From positions 1 to 64,000 of the forward strand of contig JAEYOR010000020.1 in the NCBI GenBank assembly GCA_023411615.1: 64,000 nt of DNA, read 5' to 3'. Shown piece by piece: positions 33,971 to 44,905 of this stretch. Position 1 is the first letter of the stretch, and each line of letters begins with the position of its first letter. A program made the position numbers and the translations under genes. Below the pieces are notes generated by a model, which was given only the letters and a program-made list of their open reading frames with translations, did not search any database and was not told where the DNA came from. This stretch comes from Actinomycetes bacterium. Its GTDB lineage: Bacteria; Actinomycetota; Actinomycetes; Actinomycetales; Demequinaceae.

Positions 33971-34398
33971 AGCTCAACCACCTCGCGCAGGTCGTACCAC
34001 AGCAGCGACCTCTCGGCTAGGCGCTCCCGCGCCTCGTCATCGCCCCCGCGCGCGGCTTCAACATCGCCCCCAGCATCGTCTTCGTCGAGGAAGACGCAAG
34101 CGATAGAGGCGGGGTCCAAACGCCCGCTCAACGCCAGCGCCGCGGGATGCTCTCCGGCGGCTGGCGCGACATCGGCGCGAGAAAAGTCTGCCGCGATCAC
34201 CGCACGCAGGCGGGAGCTGTGATCGAGCACAGAGGCCATCGCCGCAAGATCAATCGCGTACTCCGCAAGCTCCTCATCGTCCAGCTCGGGTGCACTGTCT
34301 CGGAGCGCATCGGTGACGGAGAATCCCCTTTGCGGCTCCCATTTGCCCGATGCCTGAACGGCGAGTTCGTCGATGCTGGCTGGGATGTAGACCCTCAT
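33967..34398 (-). CDS. DUF6912 family protein
   Basis: A 143-aa actinobacterial protein that begins MRVYIPASIDELAVQASG, matching the DUF6912 family as I recall it; function unknown. The middle segment AYAIDLAAMASVLDHSSRLRAVIAADFSRADV and an acidic C-terminal half (LDEDDAGGDVEAARGGDDEA) are visible. No signal or membrane segment. Its ATG overlaps the stop of the upstream CpaE-like gene by four bases, so they share an operon. Confidence 0.75.
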   Translation of the reverse strand: MRVYIPASIDELAVQASGKWEPQRGFSVTDALRDSAPELDDEELAEYAIDLAAMASVLDHSSRLRAVIAADFSRADVAPAAGEHPAALALSGRLDPASIACVFLDEDDAGGDVEAARGGDDEARERLAERSLLWYDLREVVEL

Positions 34399-35663
34399 GC
34401 TCCCAGTGTGGCCTGGGCTGGCGCGGCAGGCGCGTCAACGCGCGCGCCAGAAGCGCAAACGCGGAGCACCTCGCGCCCAATCGCTTGAATCGCTTTGCGT
34501 GCTGCCGAACGCGGTGCACGTTCACCAAGAGCCTGACCCGACAGCGTCGCGGCGTCACATCCGCGCGGGTCCCAACCAATGGTCCACACGGTGTCCACCC
34601 CTGCGAAGCGCTTAAGCGCATCCGCAATTGCCCGGCGCGGCTGATCGCCAGCCACCGAAGCACGCACACGGTTGACTGCCACCACGCGTGCCGTCACGTC
34701 CGCAGGTGCCACCGCGTCAAGTTCGGACAACGCATGCACAAGCCGCTGCACACCGAGCGGTTCGGCGCTGCCAACGGCCACCACGACGTCGGCCGCGGCG
34801 AGGGCTGACAACGTGGCCCCGTTGCGTTGCGGCGCGCGCGTGTCGTACTGGAGTTCTTCGTCTTGCTCGAGTGAAAAGCCGCAGTCCACCACTGTGATGG
34901 ATGAGTGAAGTCGCAGGAGGTCCCATACCGGCTCAAGCGCGGCCGCCGACAACTCGGGCCAACGTTCAGCGCGCGTAATGCCTGACAGCACCCGCAGTCC
35001 AGGCGCGGCCTCGAGCGCATGCCGGCGTACAGTCTCGTCACCAAGGGTGCCATGCAACGAGGCACGCGCAAGGGCGGCAATTCCTGGAGCCTCGTCGAGC
35101 ATCCCGAGCGCTTGCGCAACGGCGCCGCCGTAGGTATCCGCATCGACCAACAGCGCACCGCCAGCCTGCGCGAAGTCGTAAGCAAGTGACACCGCCACGG
35201 TGGTGCGGCCCGGCGCCCCCGTCGGCCCCCATACGGCAACGATGCTTCCTCGCTGCGGCGCGTTGGGCGCGACATGCTCCCCCGTGGCTCCCTCTGCAGC
35301 GTGCTCAACCTCGGGAGCCTGCCGCACGGCGCGAGCGATCGCTGCGGCAATGTCTTCCGCCGACGCGTCGGGCGGGACGATCTCCTCGATGCCAATCGAC
35401 CGTAAGTGATCGGTCGCTGCATAGGTGCCGGGCGAGCCGATGACCGCCACACCAGCTGCAATGAACTCCGCGACCACTCCCCGATGAAGTTGCGGTTGCT
35501 CGGAGACCACAACGGCAACGCCCAGGCCAGCGTGTGCTGCCGCGAGCGCTTCGCCCAAGTCCGCACAGCGTCGTGCGACCCGAAGGTCTGGAGCCGCACC
35601 GACCGCCGCAGCTACCGTCGCCTCTCGGGGACCCCGCACGGCGACGAGCACCGAGATGCTCAC
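34395..35663 (-). CDS. CpaE-like P-loop ATPase
   Basis: A 422-aa protein. Residues 1-125 look like a receiver-like or CheY-fold N-terminal domain; from about 140 a MinD/ParA-type ATPase domain follows with a degenerate Walker A WGPTGAPGRTTVAV, Walker B-like LLVDADTYGG, and the TVVDCGFSLE strand. The CpaE family positions pili or secretion systems at the cell pole; actinobacteria often keep this pair without a full Flp pilus locus. Starts GTG, overlapping the CpaB-like stop by four bases. Confidence 0.82.
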   Translation of the reverse strand: MSISVLVAVRGPREATVAAAVGAAPDLRVARRCADLGEALAAAHAGLGVAVVVSEQPQLHRGVVAEFIAAGVAVIGSPGTYAATDHLRSIGIEEIVPPDASAEDIAAAIARAVRQAPEVEHAAEGATGEHVAPNAPQRGSIVAVWGPTGAPGRTTVAVSLAYDFAQAGGALLVDADTYGGAVAQALGMLDEAPGIAALARASLHGTLGDETVRRHALEAAPGLRVLSGITRAERWPELSAAALEPVWDLLRLHSSITVVDCGFSLEQDEELQYDTRAPQRNGATLSALAAADVVVAVGSAEPLGVQRLVHALSELDAVAPADVTARVVAVNRVRASVAGDQPRRAIADALKRFAGVDTVWTIGWDPRGCDAATLSGQALGERAPRSAARKAIQAIGREVLRVCASGARVDAPAAPAQATLGA

Positions 35664-36283
35664 CCGCCGCTCCCCGCAATACCAACTACGGACACGTCAC
35701 CACGGCTCGCGAGCGCGTCGAGAAGCGTCTCAATCTCTCCACGCGGAACCACCACGTAGACCGTCTCAATAGTGGATGACGAGAACGATCCACCCGAGCG
35801 TTCCACTGATTCGACAACGAGGTCCGCTCCCACCTTGCTCGTCTGGGGGTCGCCGTTTGAGTCTTCGCGAGTGAGGAAGACGTCCACAACGGAACCCTCC
35901 TTCACGCCAGAAGCCAAGGGCAACGTCGTCTGGACCGCCACTGTGCGAGACGAGAAGTCGTCGGGCGCGGCCAGGGCGGATGCGGGCACCATCTCCCCGC
36001 CCCCCACGGTGCGCGTCACCACCTGGCCCCACGGCGCATCACCCGGCTTCACGTAGTCACCGCCGCTGAGGCGTGCATTGACCACCACGACGTCGGCCTC
36101 GGTAATGACCGTGCCGGGCGTCAGCGTGCCCTTTGCCGCGTAATACGGCGTGGTGACGTCGGCGCTGCGCACCATCGCGCTCACCCCCGCGACCGATGCG
36201 GCAATGAGAAACAGTCCAATGAGGAGCCGCGGGTCTTTCCAGCCAGGCCTGCGCAAGCGGCCTGCCAACGGCGCGTCGTTCAT
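35660..36283 (-). CDS. SAF-domain protein (CpaB/RcpC-like)
   Basis: A 207-aa protein with one N-terminal membrane helix (about residues 20-40, LLIGLFLIAASVAGVSA), an SAF domain (YYAAKGTLTPGTVITEADVVVVNA), and a RcpC/CpaB-like C-terminal part (VKEGSVVDVFLTREDSNGD). Flp pilus CpaB proteins are periplasmic scaffolds; in a Gram-positive cell its role is less clear. ATG 36283 has GGGAGGGGG upstream. First in the CpaB-CpaE-DUF6912 operon, diverging from the BldC-like gene. Confidence 0.85.
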   Translation of the reverse strand: MNDAPLAGRLRRPGWKDPRLLIGLFLIAASVAGVSAMVRSADVTTPYYAAKGTLTPGTVITEADVVVVNARLSGGDYVKPGDAPWGQVVTRTVGGGEMVPASALAAPDDFSSRTVAVQTTLPLASGVKEGSVVDVFLTREDSNGDPQTSKVGADLVVESVERSGGSFSSSTIETVYVVVPRGEIETLLDALASRGDVSVVGIAGSGG

Positions 36284-36376
36284 GTCTAGCCCCCTCCCAA
36301 CGCGCCCATGGTGCCGCACACGGGCCGATCGCGCCACTCGGCCTGTGGACAACGCACCGATGCGACGTGGCAGTGC

Positions 36377-36382
36377 GAGAAT
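36377..36382 (+). promoter_or_regulatory. -10-like element of the BldC-like gene
   Basis: GAGAAT with six bases to the ATG at 36389; weaker than the other TANNNT sites since the first T is G. Confidence 0.3.
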
Positions 36383-36388
36383 GAAGAC

Positions 36389-36610
36389 ATGGACAAACGC
36401 TTCCTCACCCTCCCTGATGTTCAAGAGGTGCTGAACATCTCGTCGCCCCAGGCCTACGCCTTGGTGCGTTCCGGTGATCTGCCTGCTATCCAGGTGGGTG
36501 GGCGTGGCCAATGGCGTGTCGAGGCGAGCGAGCTCGAGAACTACATCGCCCGCCAGTACGAGGCCACGCGCCAGCGCATTTCCCACCACGAGGACGCCGC
36601 CGGCGCTTAA
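36389..36610 (+). CDS. BldC-like helix-turn-helix protein
   Basis: A 73-aa MerR-family winged helix-turn-helix of the BldC/excisionase-like type: FLTLPDVQEVLNISSPQAYALV is the helix-turn-helix, followed by the wing SGDLPAIQVGGRGQWRVEAS and a C-terminal helix ELENYIARQYEATRQR. BldC proteins bind DNA cooperatively at multiple direct repeats as developmental or stress regulators. ATG 36389 is chosen because it begins the conserved domain. Single gene, divergent from the CpaB-like operon, which it might control. Confidence 0.87.
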   Translation: MDKRFLTLPDVQEVLNISSPQAYALVRSGDLPAIQVGGRGQWRVEASELENYIARQYEATRQRISHHEDAAGA

Positions 36611-36645
36611 GCGAGCACCCTGCGCGCATCACGCCGACGCTCGGG

Positions 36646-37161
36646 CTACAGAGCGGCCGAACGCACCCGGGTGATCGCGTCCGTCGCGATGAGAACTGAG
36701 GCGCCCACGCCCGTGGACAGCTCGATGTAATCGGCTCCCACCGCGCCAATAACCCCTGTGACGTCCCCCGACAGGGTGGACACGACAACGCGTGCGCGAT
36801 CTCGCGCAAGTGCGCGGAGCGCGTGACCGAGGCCGAGCCGCCGCTCCACCTCAGTCAGCTCCGCCGCACGCGAGCCAAGCCCAGCCACCACTGTCACCGC
36901 ATGAAGCGGCACGAGAGTCTGCGGCCCCGTTTCCCCTAACAACAGCCAGCCTGCGGCAGCGTCGACCACCACGCCCGTGGTGGAGACAGCGTCGCGCGCG
37001 GTCACCGTGACAGAGGAACCTCGTGCTTGCACCAGCCGGGCCGCGAGCGACACCGCCGCTCGCTCGGCACGGGTAAGGTCCCGGACCTCGGCGTCGAATT
37101 GAGCGGAGTCTTGCGCATCCGCTCGCGCCTCGAGATCGGCAAACAGCAATTCCCACCGCAT
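36646..37161 (-). CDS. conserved actinobacterial protein of unknown function
   Basis: A 171-aa soluble protein starting MRWELLFADLEARADAQ, an N-terminal segment found widely in actinobacterial proteins with no known function. Residues 45-100 are strand-rich (SSVTVTARDAVSTTGVVVDA, GWLLLGETGPQTLVPLHAVTVV), resembling a small barrel, and the end repeats a similar pattern (VVVSTLSGDVTGVIGAVGADYIEL). The ATG at 37161 is favoured over 37191. It is conserved between BldC-like and LysM genes in other actinobacteria as I recall. It converges with the BldC-like gene. Confidence 0.7.
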   Translation of the reverse strand: MRWELLFADLEARADAQDSAQFDAEVRDLTRAERAAVSLAARLVQARGSSVTVTARDAVSTTGVVVDAAAGWLLLGETGPQTLVPLHAVTVVAGLGSRAAELTEVERRLGLGHALRALARDRARVVVSTLSGDVTGVIGAVGADYIELSTGVGASVLIATDAITRVRSAAL

Positions 37162-37285
37162 GGGCCAACCGTAGCGGCGACTCCTCCACAAAGTGCAGGT
37201 TCAACTGGACACGTCATCGCCATTCGTGTACATCTAACATCATCAAATGGCACCAAACAAGCGATAACAACATTAAGGAGCGGAG

Positions 37286-38098
37286 ATGAGGGTGGGAGAC
37301 ACAGTGGGACGCATTGGCGCGTGGATGGTGCTGGCAGTGATGCCATGCGGCGCCTATGCGTTGGCACAAGTAACGCTGTGGCAATGGCGTAGCTGGCCTC
37401 TCGTCTGGGATGTCGACGACGCTCTCACTCTTGTCGCCGCCGCACTTGGTGCCGCAGTGGCCGCCTACCTCACTCTCAGCGCTGTGGTGATGGTGGTCGC
37501 CGCCGCCACGCGACGTGGCCGCACAATTCCCGCCCGCGCCCGCGCCCTCGCACCCGTCGCTTGGCAACGCGTCACCGCCGTCGCCCTTGGAATTGGCCTC
37601 AGTTCAGGGGTCGCAGTGCCAGCTTTTGCGTCCACGCAGTCGCCCCCAGGCTTGGGTTGGGCCGACGCTCCGGCAGTGACCGAGCAAGCGGCCGACGCTC
37701 CGGCAGTTGGGCTTGGCGCCACCGACACTTCCGCTGCCACCGACACTGCCGCCGCCACCGCGGTCAACGTCCGGCTCGAATGGAGCGTCCCACCTGTCTC
37801 TGCGGAGAGTCCCCAAGCAACGCCTGCCACCGCGGCACCTGTCGCCGAGCAGCCTGAGGCCGAGCTGCCTGTCGCGGCCTCCTCTGCGCCGGGCGCGGTC
37901 TCGAATACGTATCTCGTGCAGCCTGGCGATTCCTTGTGGGGTATCACGGAGTCACTCTTGGGCGACCACGCAACAGACGCCGACATCAACGCCACGTGGC
38001 CCGTCCTGTACGAGGCCAATCGCGATGCAATCGGCAACGATCCATCGTTGATCTTCGCGGGTACTGAACTTCACGTTCCAGCGGAGCTCGCGCGATGA
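37286..38098 (+). CDS. LysM-domain membrane protein
   Basis: A 270-aa protein with two or three membrane segments in the first 120 residues (MVLAVMPCGAYALAQV, LVAAALGAAVAAYLTL, VAVPAFAST), a low-complexity Ala/Thr/Pro region, then a single LysM domain (about 205-267: YLVQPGDSLWGITESLLGD ... LIFAGTELHVP) that binds peptidoglycan. AAGGAG lies seven bases before the ATG. The Rv3235-type gene overlaps its stop by four bases. The segment upstream (37200-37285) is AT-rich for this genome and likely contains its promoter. Confidence 0.85.
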   Translation: MRVGDTVGRIGAWMVLAVMPCGAYALAQVTLWQWRSWPLVWDVDDALTLVAAALGAAVAAYLTLSAVVMVVAAATRRGRTIPARARALAPVAWQRVTAVALGIGLSSGVAVPAFASTQSPPGLGWADAPAVTEQAADAPAVGLGATDTSAATDTAAATAVNVRLEWSVPPVSAESPQATPATAAPVAEQPEAELPVAASSAPGAVSNTYLVQPGDSLWGITESLLGDHATDADINATWPVLYEANRDAIGNDPSLIFAGTELHVPAELAR

Positions 38099-38553
38099 GC
38101 GCGGCGGTCCGCGCGCTCGCACCCGAGGCGCCCGTACTCATTGCTCGGCCGTCGTCAATCCGAGTAGCGCGAGCCCAGCCCTCGACGCCGCCAATCGCCG
38201 CGCCGTCACCGACCCGCGAACGCAAGCCGCTTGGCGATCCCACACCCTTGGTGTGCACCGTTGCGCGCATCGCGCTCGAAGTGGCGCTCGGAGGGGATGG
38301 CATCAACCAACTCGTGCGGTGGATCACCCCTGACGTCCGTTCGCGATTGCTCACGCAACACTCATTGGCCCGTCGCTCGGGCTATATGTCCAAGGGGTCA
38401 GTGCACATTCAGCGGGTGCGGCTGTGCCGGGTCAGCGCAGACGCCGTCGAGGCCGCAGTGGTCGCCACCGAGGGCGAACTCGCTCACGCAATTGCGCTTC
38501 GGCTCGAGACCGTCTCCAAACGCTGGCTCATCACCGTGATGGACGTGGGCTAA
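38095..38553 (+). CDS. Rv3235 family protein
   Basis: A 152-aa protein of the Rv3235 family, near secA in mycobacteria too. The first 45 residues are a basic, Pro/Ala-rich, probably disordered segment; the rest (LVCTVARIALEVALGGDGINQLVRWI, then VRLCRVSADAVEAAVVA and ALRLETVSKRWLITVMDVG) is the conserved domain, possibly a SecA-interacting or adaptor fold. Function not established. It overlaps the LysM gene by four bases and ends eight bases from the convergent secA stop. Confidence 0.8.
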   Translation: MSAAVRALAPEAPVLIARPSSIRVARAQPSTPPIAAPSPTRERKPLGDPTPLVCTVARIALEVALGGDGINQLVRWITPDVRSRLLTQHSLARRSGYMSKGSVHIQRVRLCRVSADAVEAAVVATEGELAHAIALRLETVSKRWLITVMDVG

Positions 38554-38560
38554 AAAGCTC

Positions 38561-41395
<2,835 letters not shown>

Positions 41396-41485
41396 GATGC
41401 TTGTCCCGCCTTCCTGCGTGGGGCCGCCCACCATCCTAGGCGGTTCGTCGTGAGGCACGGATTCGTCTCGCTGTAGGCGCAACGC

Positions 41486-41518
41486 AAAGGCCGCCGTGGA
41501 TTTTCCACGACGGCCTTT
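41486..41518 (-). terminator. terminator between hpf and secA
   Basis: Stem AAAGGCCGCCGTGG (41486-41499) with CCACGACGGCCTTT (41505-41518), one mismatch, 5-base loop. It follows hpf on the minus strand; the stem ends in T's but no long T-run follows. Confidence 0.6.
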
Positions 41519-41533
41519 GACAGTCAGAGCGCC

Positions 41534-42214
41534 TTAAGCGGTCTCACGCTCCTGCTCGCTCTCCGTCTGTTCAAGATGAATGACACCGTACGTCCAGCCA
41601 CGGCGGCGGTACACCGCGCTCGGCATGCCCGTCTCTTCGTCGACAAACAGATAAAAGTCGTGGCCCACCAGTTCCATCTGGTCGATGGCGTCGGCTACCG
41701 CCATTGGTGCCGCCTTGTGTGTCTTGGACCGAATCATGATGGGCGTGCCGTCAAGCGGAATCTCCCGAACCGAGGACTCCGGCGCGCCTTCCCAAGGAAC
41801 AACCGACTCGGCGGTCTCATCCTGAGCCGCCTCCGGCGCCTCGGCTGAGGCGGCGGCAAGCGGTACGTCGACGTCGGCAACAGCGACTGCGTGGAGGCCC
41901 GGCTTGCCCTTGTGGCGCTTGGCCCGGCGCTCGTGCAACTTCCGCAGTTGATCGGCAATGCGCGTCGATGCGAGTTCGAGAGCCGCCATTCGGTCATCGG
42001 CCGCCGCTTCCGCACGGACCACGGTGCGGCCATACATCGTGATTTCCACACGCTCGGCTTCCGAGATGATCTTGCGGTTGCGCTCATGGACCACGTGCAC
42101 CTCGGCCCGCGTTGCCCGCGGTGCCAATGCAGCGAGTTTCTCAAGTTTGGCAACGATCCGCTCGCGCATCTCGTCGCTCACTCGGGTGTGACGTCCAACA
42201 ATCACAATGTCCAT
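41534..42214 (-). CDS. hpf: ribosome hibernation promoting factor, long form
   Basis: A 226-aa long-form HPF. The N-terminal S30AE domain (about 1-105) starts MDIVIVGRHTRVSDEMRERI and contains RMAALELASTRIADQLRKLHERRAKRHKGK; a Pro/Ala/Glu linker follows; the C-terminal dimerisation domain (about 170-226) has KTHKAAPMAVADAIDQMELVGHDFYLFVDEETGMPSAVYRRRGWTYGVI. It dimerises 70S ribosomes to 100S in stationary phase. AAGGAG lies before the ATG. ComF is upstream, secA downstream. Confidence 0.96.
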   Translation of the reverse strand: MDIVIVGRHTRVSDEMRERIVAKLEKLAALAPRATRAEVHVVHERNRKIISEAERVEITMYGRTVVRAEAAADDRMAALELASTRIADQLRKLHERRAKRHKGKPGLHAVAVADVDVPLAAASAEAPEAAQDETAESVVPWEGAPESSVREIPLDGTPIMIRSKTHKAAPMAVADAIDQMELVGHDFYLFVDEETGMPSAVYRRRGWTYGVIHLEQTESEQERETA

Positions 42215-42341
42215 GGCACTTGCTCCTTCGAGTGTGGACGTGCCCCAAGTGGCACGTCAGGGTGGTGGTTCACCGCGCCTTTTCGCGCTGTTTGCCTCAC
42301 CCCCTCTACGCTCAGAAGGTGCGACCCGTGCGGTCGTTTCT

Positions 42342-43085
42342 TTACGCTACCGTGACTTTCTCCGGCGTGCCAGCCGCTGGCGCACTTGCCAAGCACAGCC
42401 CCGCATAGACGGTGATGAATCTCACCTCGAGCGCTCTCACGCACGCCGCCATCGTGGCACCCGTCGTCACCACATCGTCAACGAGCACCACGCCTTGAAG
42501 CCCTTGTAAATGCCCCAATTGTGCGGATTCCGGCGCGGTGAGCGATGCGGCATTATGGCGACGCCCTCGAACGCTCGCGCCGCGTTGCTCTCCCGCACCG
42601 ATGCGCAGCACCGGCATCGTTGTGGTCACCACACCACCCGCGCGGAGACCCGTGTGAGCCGCCCGAGCGAGAAGCAACGGCAGGTCAATACCGCGAGTGC
42701 GCACAGATCGCCGGCGCGACGGAACCGGTACCACTGCGAGTTCGCCCACATCCGCGAGATGCGGGGCGACGCTGTGGGCGGCGCGGATCATCGCCTCACT
42801 CATGAAGGCATCGAGGTCGCGGCGGCCACCGTCCTTCCACGCCGAGACCATTCGGTGAGCGGAGCCCGCAAGCTCCGTGATGGACCACACCGGCATCGTT
42901 GCTGCGCCATCAATGATGAGCCGCCCCGCGGCGGACTCGGAACGCAATGGCTCATCCCACCACTGTGCGGCGCACTCATCGCACCACGTGGTGTCACGAG
43001 CCCCGCAGCCCGGGCACCACACGGGCACGCACAAGCGGGCAAGGTCGTTTGCCGCTTGGCGCATCACAGGTGGGAGTCGCGACAT
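42342..43085 (-). CDS. comF: ComF-family amidophosphoribosyltransferase
   Basis: A 247-aa ComF-type protein. An N-terminal double zinc-finger-like segment (LCVPVWCPGCGARDTTWCDECAAQWW) is followed by a phosphoribosyltransferase domain with the PRPP loop VVLVDDVVTTGATMAACVRAL near the C-terminus. Homologues take up DNA in Bacillus; in other bacteria the role is uncertain. The ATG at 43085 is chosen; a GTG at 43130 is possible and neither has a clear ribosome binding site. It ends 127 bases from hpf and starts about 100 bases after lpqB. Confidence 0.85.
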   Translation of the reverse strand: MSRLPPVMRQAANDLARLCVPVWCPGCGARDTTWCDECAAQWWDEPLRSESAAGRLIIDGAATMPVWSITELAGSAHRMVSAWKDGGRRDLDAFMSEAMIRAAHSVAPHLADVGELAVVPVPSRRRSVRTRGIDLPLLLARAAHTGLRAGGVVTTTMPVLRIGAGEQRGASVRGRRHNAASLTAPESAQLGHLQGLQGVVLVDDVVTTGATMAACVRALEVRFITVYAGLCLASAPAAGTPEKVTVA

Positions 43086-43189
43086 GCGAGTGATGTTCGC
43101 AGGCGACGTCGCAGTGTGCTCCACGTGCACCCGTCATTGGGGATGCGCGATGCACTGTGTGCGATGGGCACACCGACCCAAGGTGGGAA

Positions 43190-44905
43190 TCAGCCTGCGT
43201 AAGCGACGTCAGTGACGCCAACCACCTGCACGGTCCAACTGTTGCCGGCACGCGCCACCAAGGAGCCCTCTGAATCAATGGCGAGGAGCGTGCGCACACC
43301 ATTGCGTGCGGTGATACGCCGCGCCTCGGGCAACACTGCCTCCATGCGCGTCCAGCCGCCCACTTGAGACTCCTCAAGATTGCCTGTCTCTTCGAAGAGA
43401 GTGACGAGTCCAGTCGCGTCGGACCATGTGAGATCGACTGCCGGCTCGAGCGACGGCACCAAAGCGAGTGGTTGGCCGATGCTGAGGGGAGCGCCGGAGA
43501 CCTCGCGAGTAATCGCCGCGACATCGAGTGACTGAACCGTGCCCGTCGCCCTGCTCAGCACCGCGAGTCGCGTGCCGTCACGGGACACGGCCAGCGCCTG
43601 GACCGATCGCCCAGCAAGCCATGGAGCGTCAAGCACAAGCTCGTCACCCCCCGGCAGCGCTGCCACGATTGTGCCTGTCGACGTGCGCTCCGTGCTCCAT
43701 ACCCATCCATGCCGGTCAAAGGACGGGGCGATGAGATCGTCTCCGTCGAGCGTGGTGTCGAACTCGACGAGTTCAGCGCCGACGAGCGGCTCGGCGCTCG
43801 GGTCGTACACCTCGAGTGCGGCCTCTTGTGCCAAGGCCGTCGACACCGCAATGTCGCCGTCCGCCACAAAGGCCGTTGTCGTCGAGTCGTATGCGAGCGC
43901 GATACCCCAAGCACCCTCAGGCAACACCCCGGCCTCAGGCGCGGTGACGAGCACCTGCGTGCCATCGAACACACCGAGGCGGTTGCCCGCGATGACAGCG
44001 GCGGTCTCGGGCGGCACATCCGCGTGAGTCAGTGCCGTGCTCGCTTCCCCGACGAGCGGCACGCCACCCACCGTCACGGTCACCGACTGGACCGGTATCA
44101 ACTGTCGCAAGGTGAGGTCCAGCTGCGCCTGCGCCAACGCGCGCTGGCCACTTGTCCCGCTCGAGCCTGTCGCGAGCGCAACGAGCGCCGTTCCTTCATC
44201 GACAATGACGGCGTCCACGTCAAGAGCGGAACCGGGTGGGAAGCCCGTGATGACCGCGTCGGCGAGCCACGGAGATGGTCCGGCGACGAGTTCTCGCGCC
44301 ACTGCCGTCGCGATCTGTTCGTTATTGGCAAACCATCGCAATTCCGGGATCGCCACTTGGGCGTCGGCGGAAGAGAAGTAGAGCTTGAGTGGGCGGAAAA
44401 ATCGCCCAAAGTCCGCTGCGGACATGACGATGCCGTCTTCAAGCGAAGAGATCCGGTATTGGCCGAACTCGTCTTGAGTCACTGTGAAGGTGACGTCCGC
44501 ATGGACATCGGACGACGCTTCAACCATCACTCCATTGGCGTCCACGACGGCGGCGACGGGGACACGGTAGGTATGGGTCCCTGTCGCCTCGTCGTGTAAC
44601 TGCTCAACTTGGCGAGAGTCAAAGATCGTCACGTGGGCGAGGGGATCCCATGCCACTGCGGCGTCGTCCGTGAGGAACTCGCGCGCCACATCAAAACCGG
44701 ATACCGAGCCACCCGAGGACGCGGACAGGAAGCCCTGGACGATCGCCCGCGGCGAAGCGTCGGGCGTGGGTCCTTGCAACAACGGTGCGAATGGCTGCTG
44801 CTGGGCCACTTCCGTGTCACCTTCGCGCACAGGGCCGCTCGTCGGAATCCCGGCGCACGCGACGAGCGCGCCGCATGCGAGCGCCAAAGCGATAACGCGT
44901 TTCAC
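43190..44905 (-). CDS. lpqB: lipoprotein LpqB
   Basis: A 571-aa lipoprotein. Lipobox LVAC places the modified Cys at residue 17. The N-terminal half is an LpqB-type GerMN-like domain (PRAIVQGFLSASSGGSVSGFDVAREFLTDDAAVAWDP), the second half a beta-propeller-like C-terminal domain (VRTLLAIDSEGSLVARAGN). LpqB is thought to modulate MtrB sensing at the membrane. The stop codon of mtrB overlaps it by four bases, in the conserved mtrA-mtrB-lpqB order, with comF downstream. Confidence 0.95.
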   Translation of the reverse strand: MKRVIALALACGALVACAGIPTSGPVREGDTEVAQQQPFAPLLQGPTPDASPRAIVQGFLSASSGGSVSGFDVAREFLTDDAAVAWDPLAHVTIFDSRQVEQLHDEATGTHTYRVPVAAVVDANGVMVEASSDVHADVTFTVTQDEFGQYRISSLEDGIVMSAADFGRFFRPLKLYFSSADAQVAIPELRWFANNEQIATAVARELVAGPSPWLADAVITGFPPGSALDVDAVIVDEGTALVALATGSSGTSGQRALAQAQLDLTLRQLIPVQSVTVTVGGVPLVGEASTALTHADVPPETAAVIAGNRLGVFDGTQVLVTAPEAGVLPEGAWGIALAYDSTTTAFVADGDIAVSTALAQEAALEVYDPSAEPLVGAELVEFDTTLDGDDLIAPSFDRHGWVWSTERTSTGTIVAALPGGDELVLDAPWLAGRSVQALAVSRDGTRLAVLSRATGTVQSLDVAAITREVSGAPLSIGQPLALVPSLEPAVDLTWSDATGLVTLFEETGNLEESQVGGWTRMEAVLPEARRITARNGVRTLLAIDSEGSLVARAGNSWTVQVVGVTDVAYAG

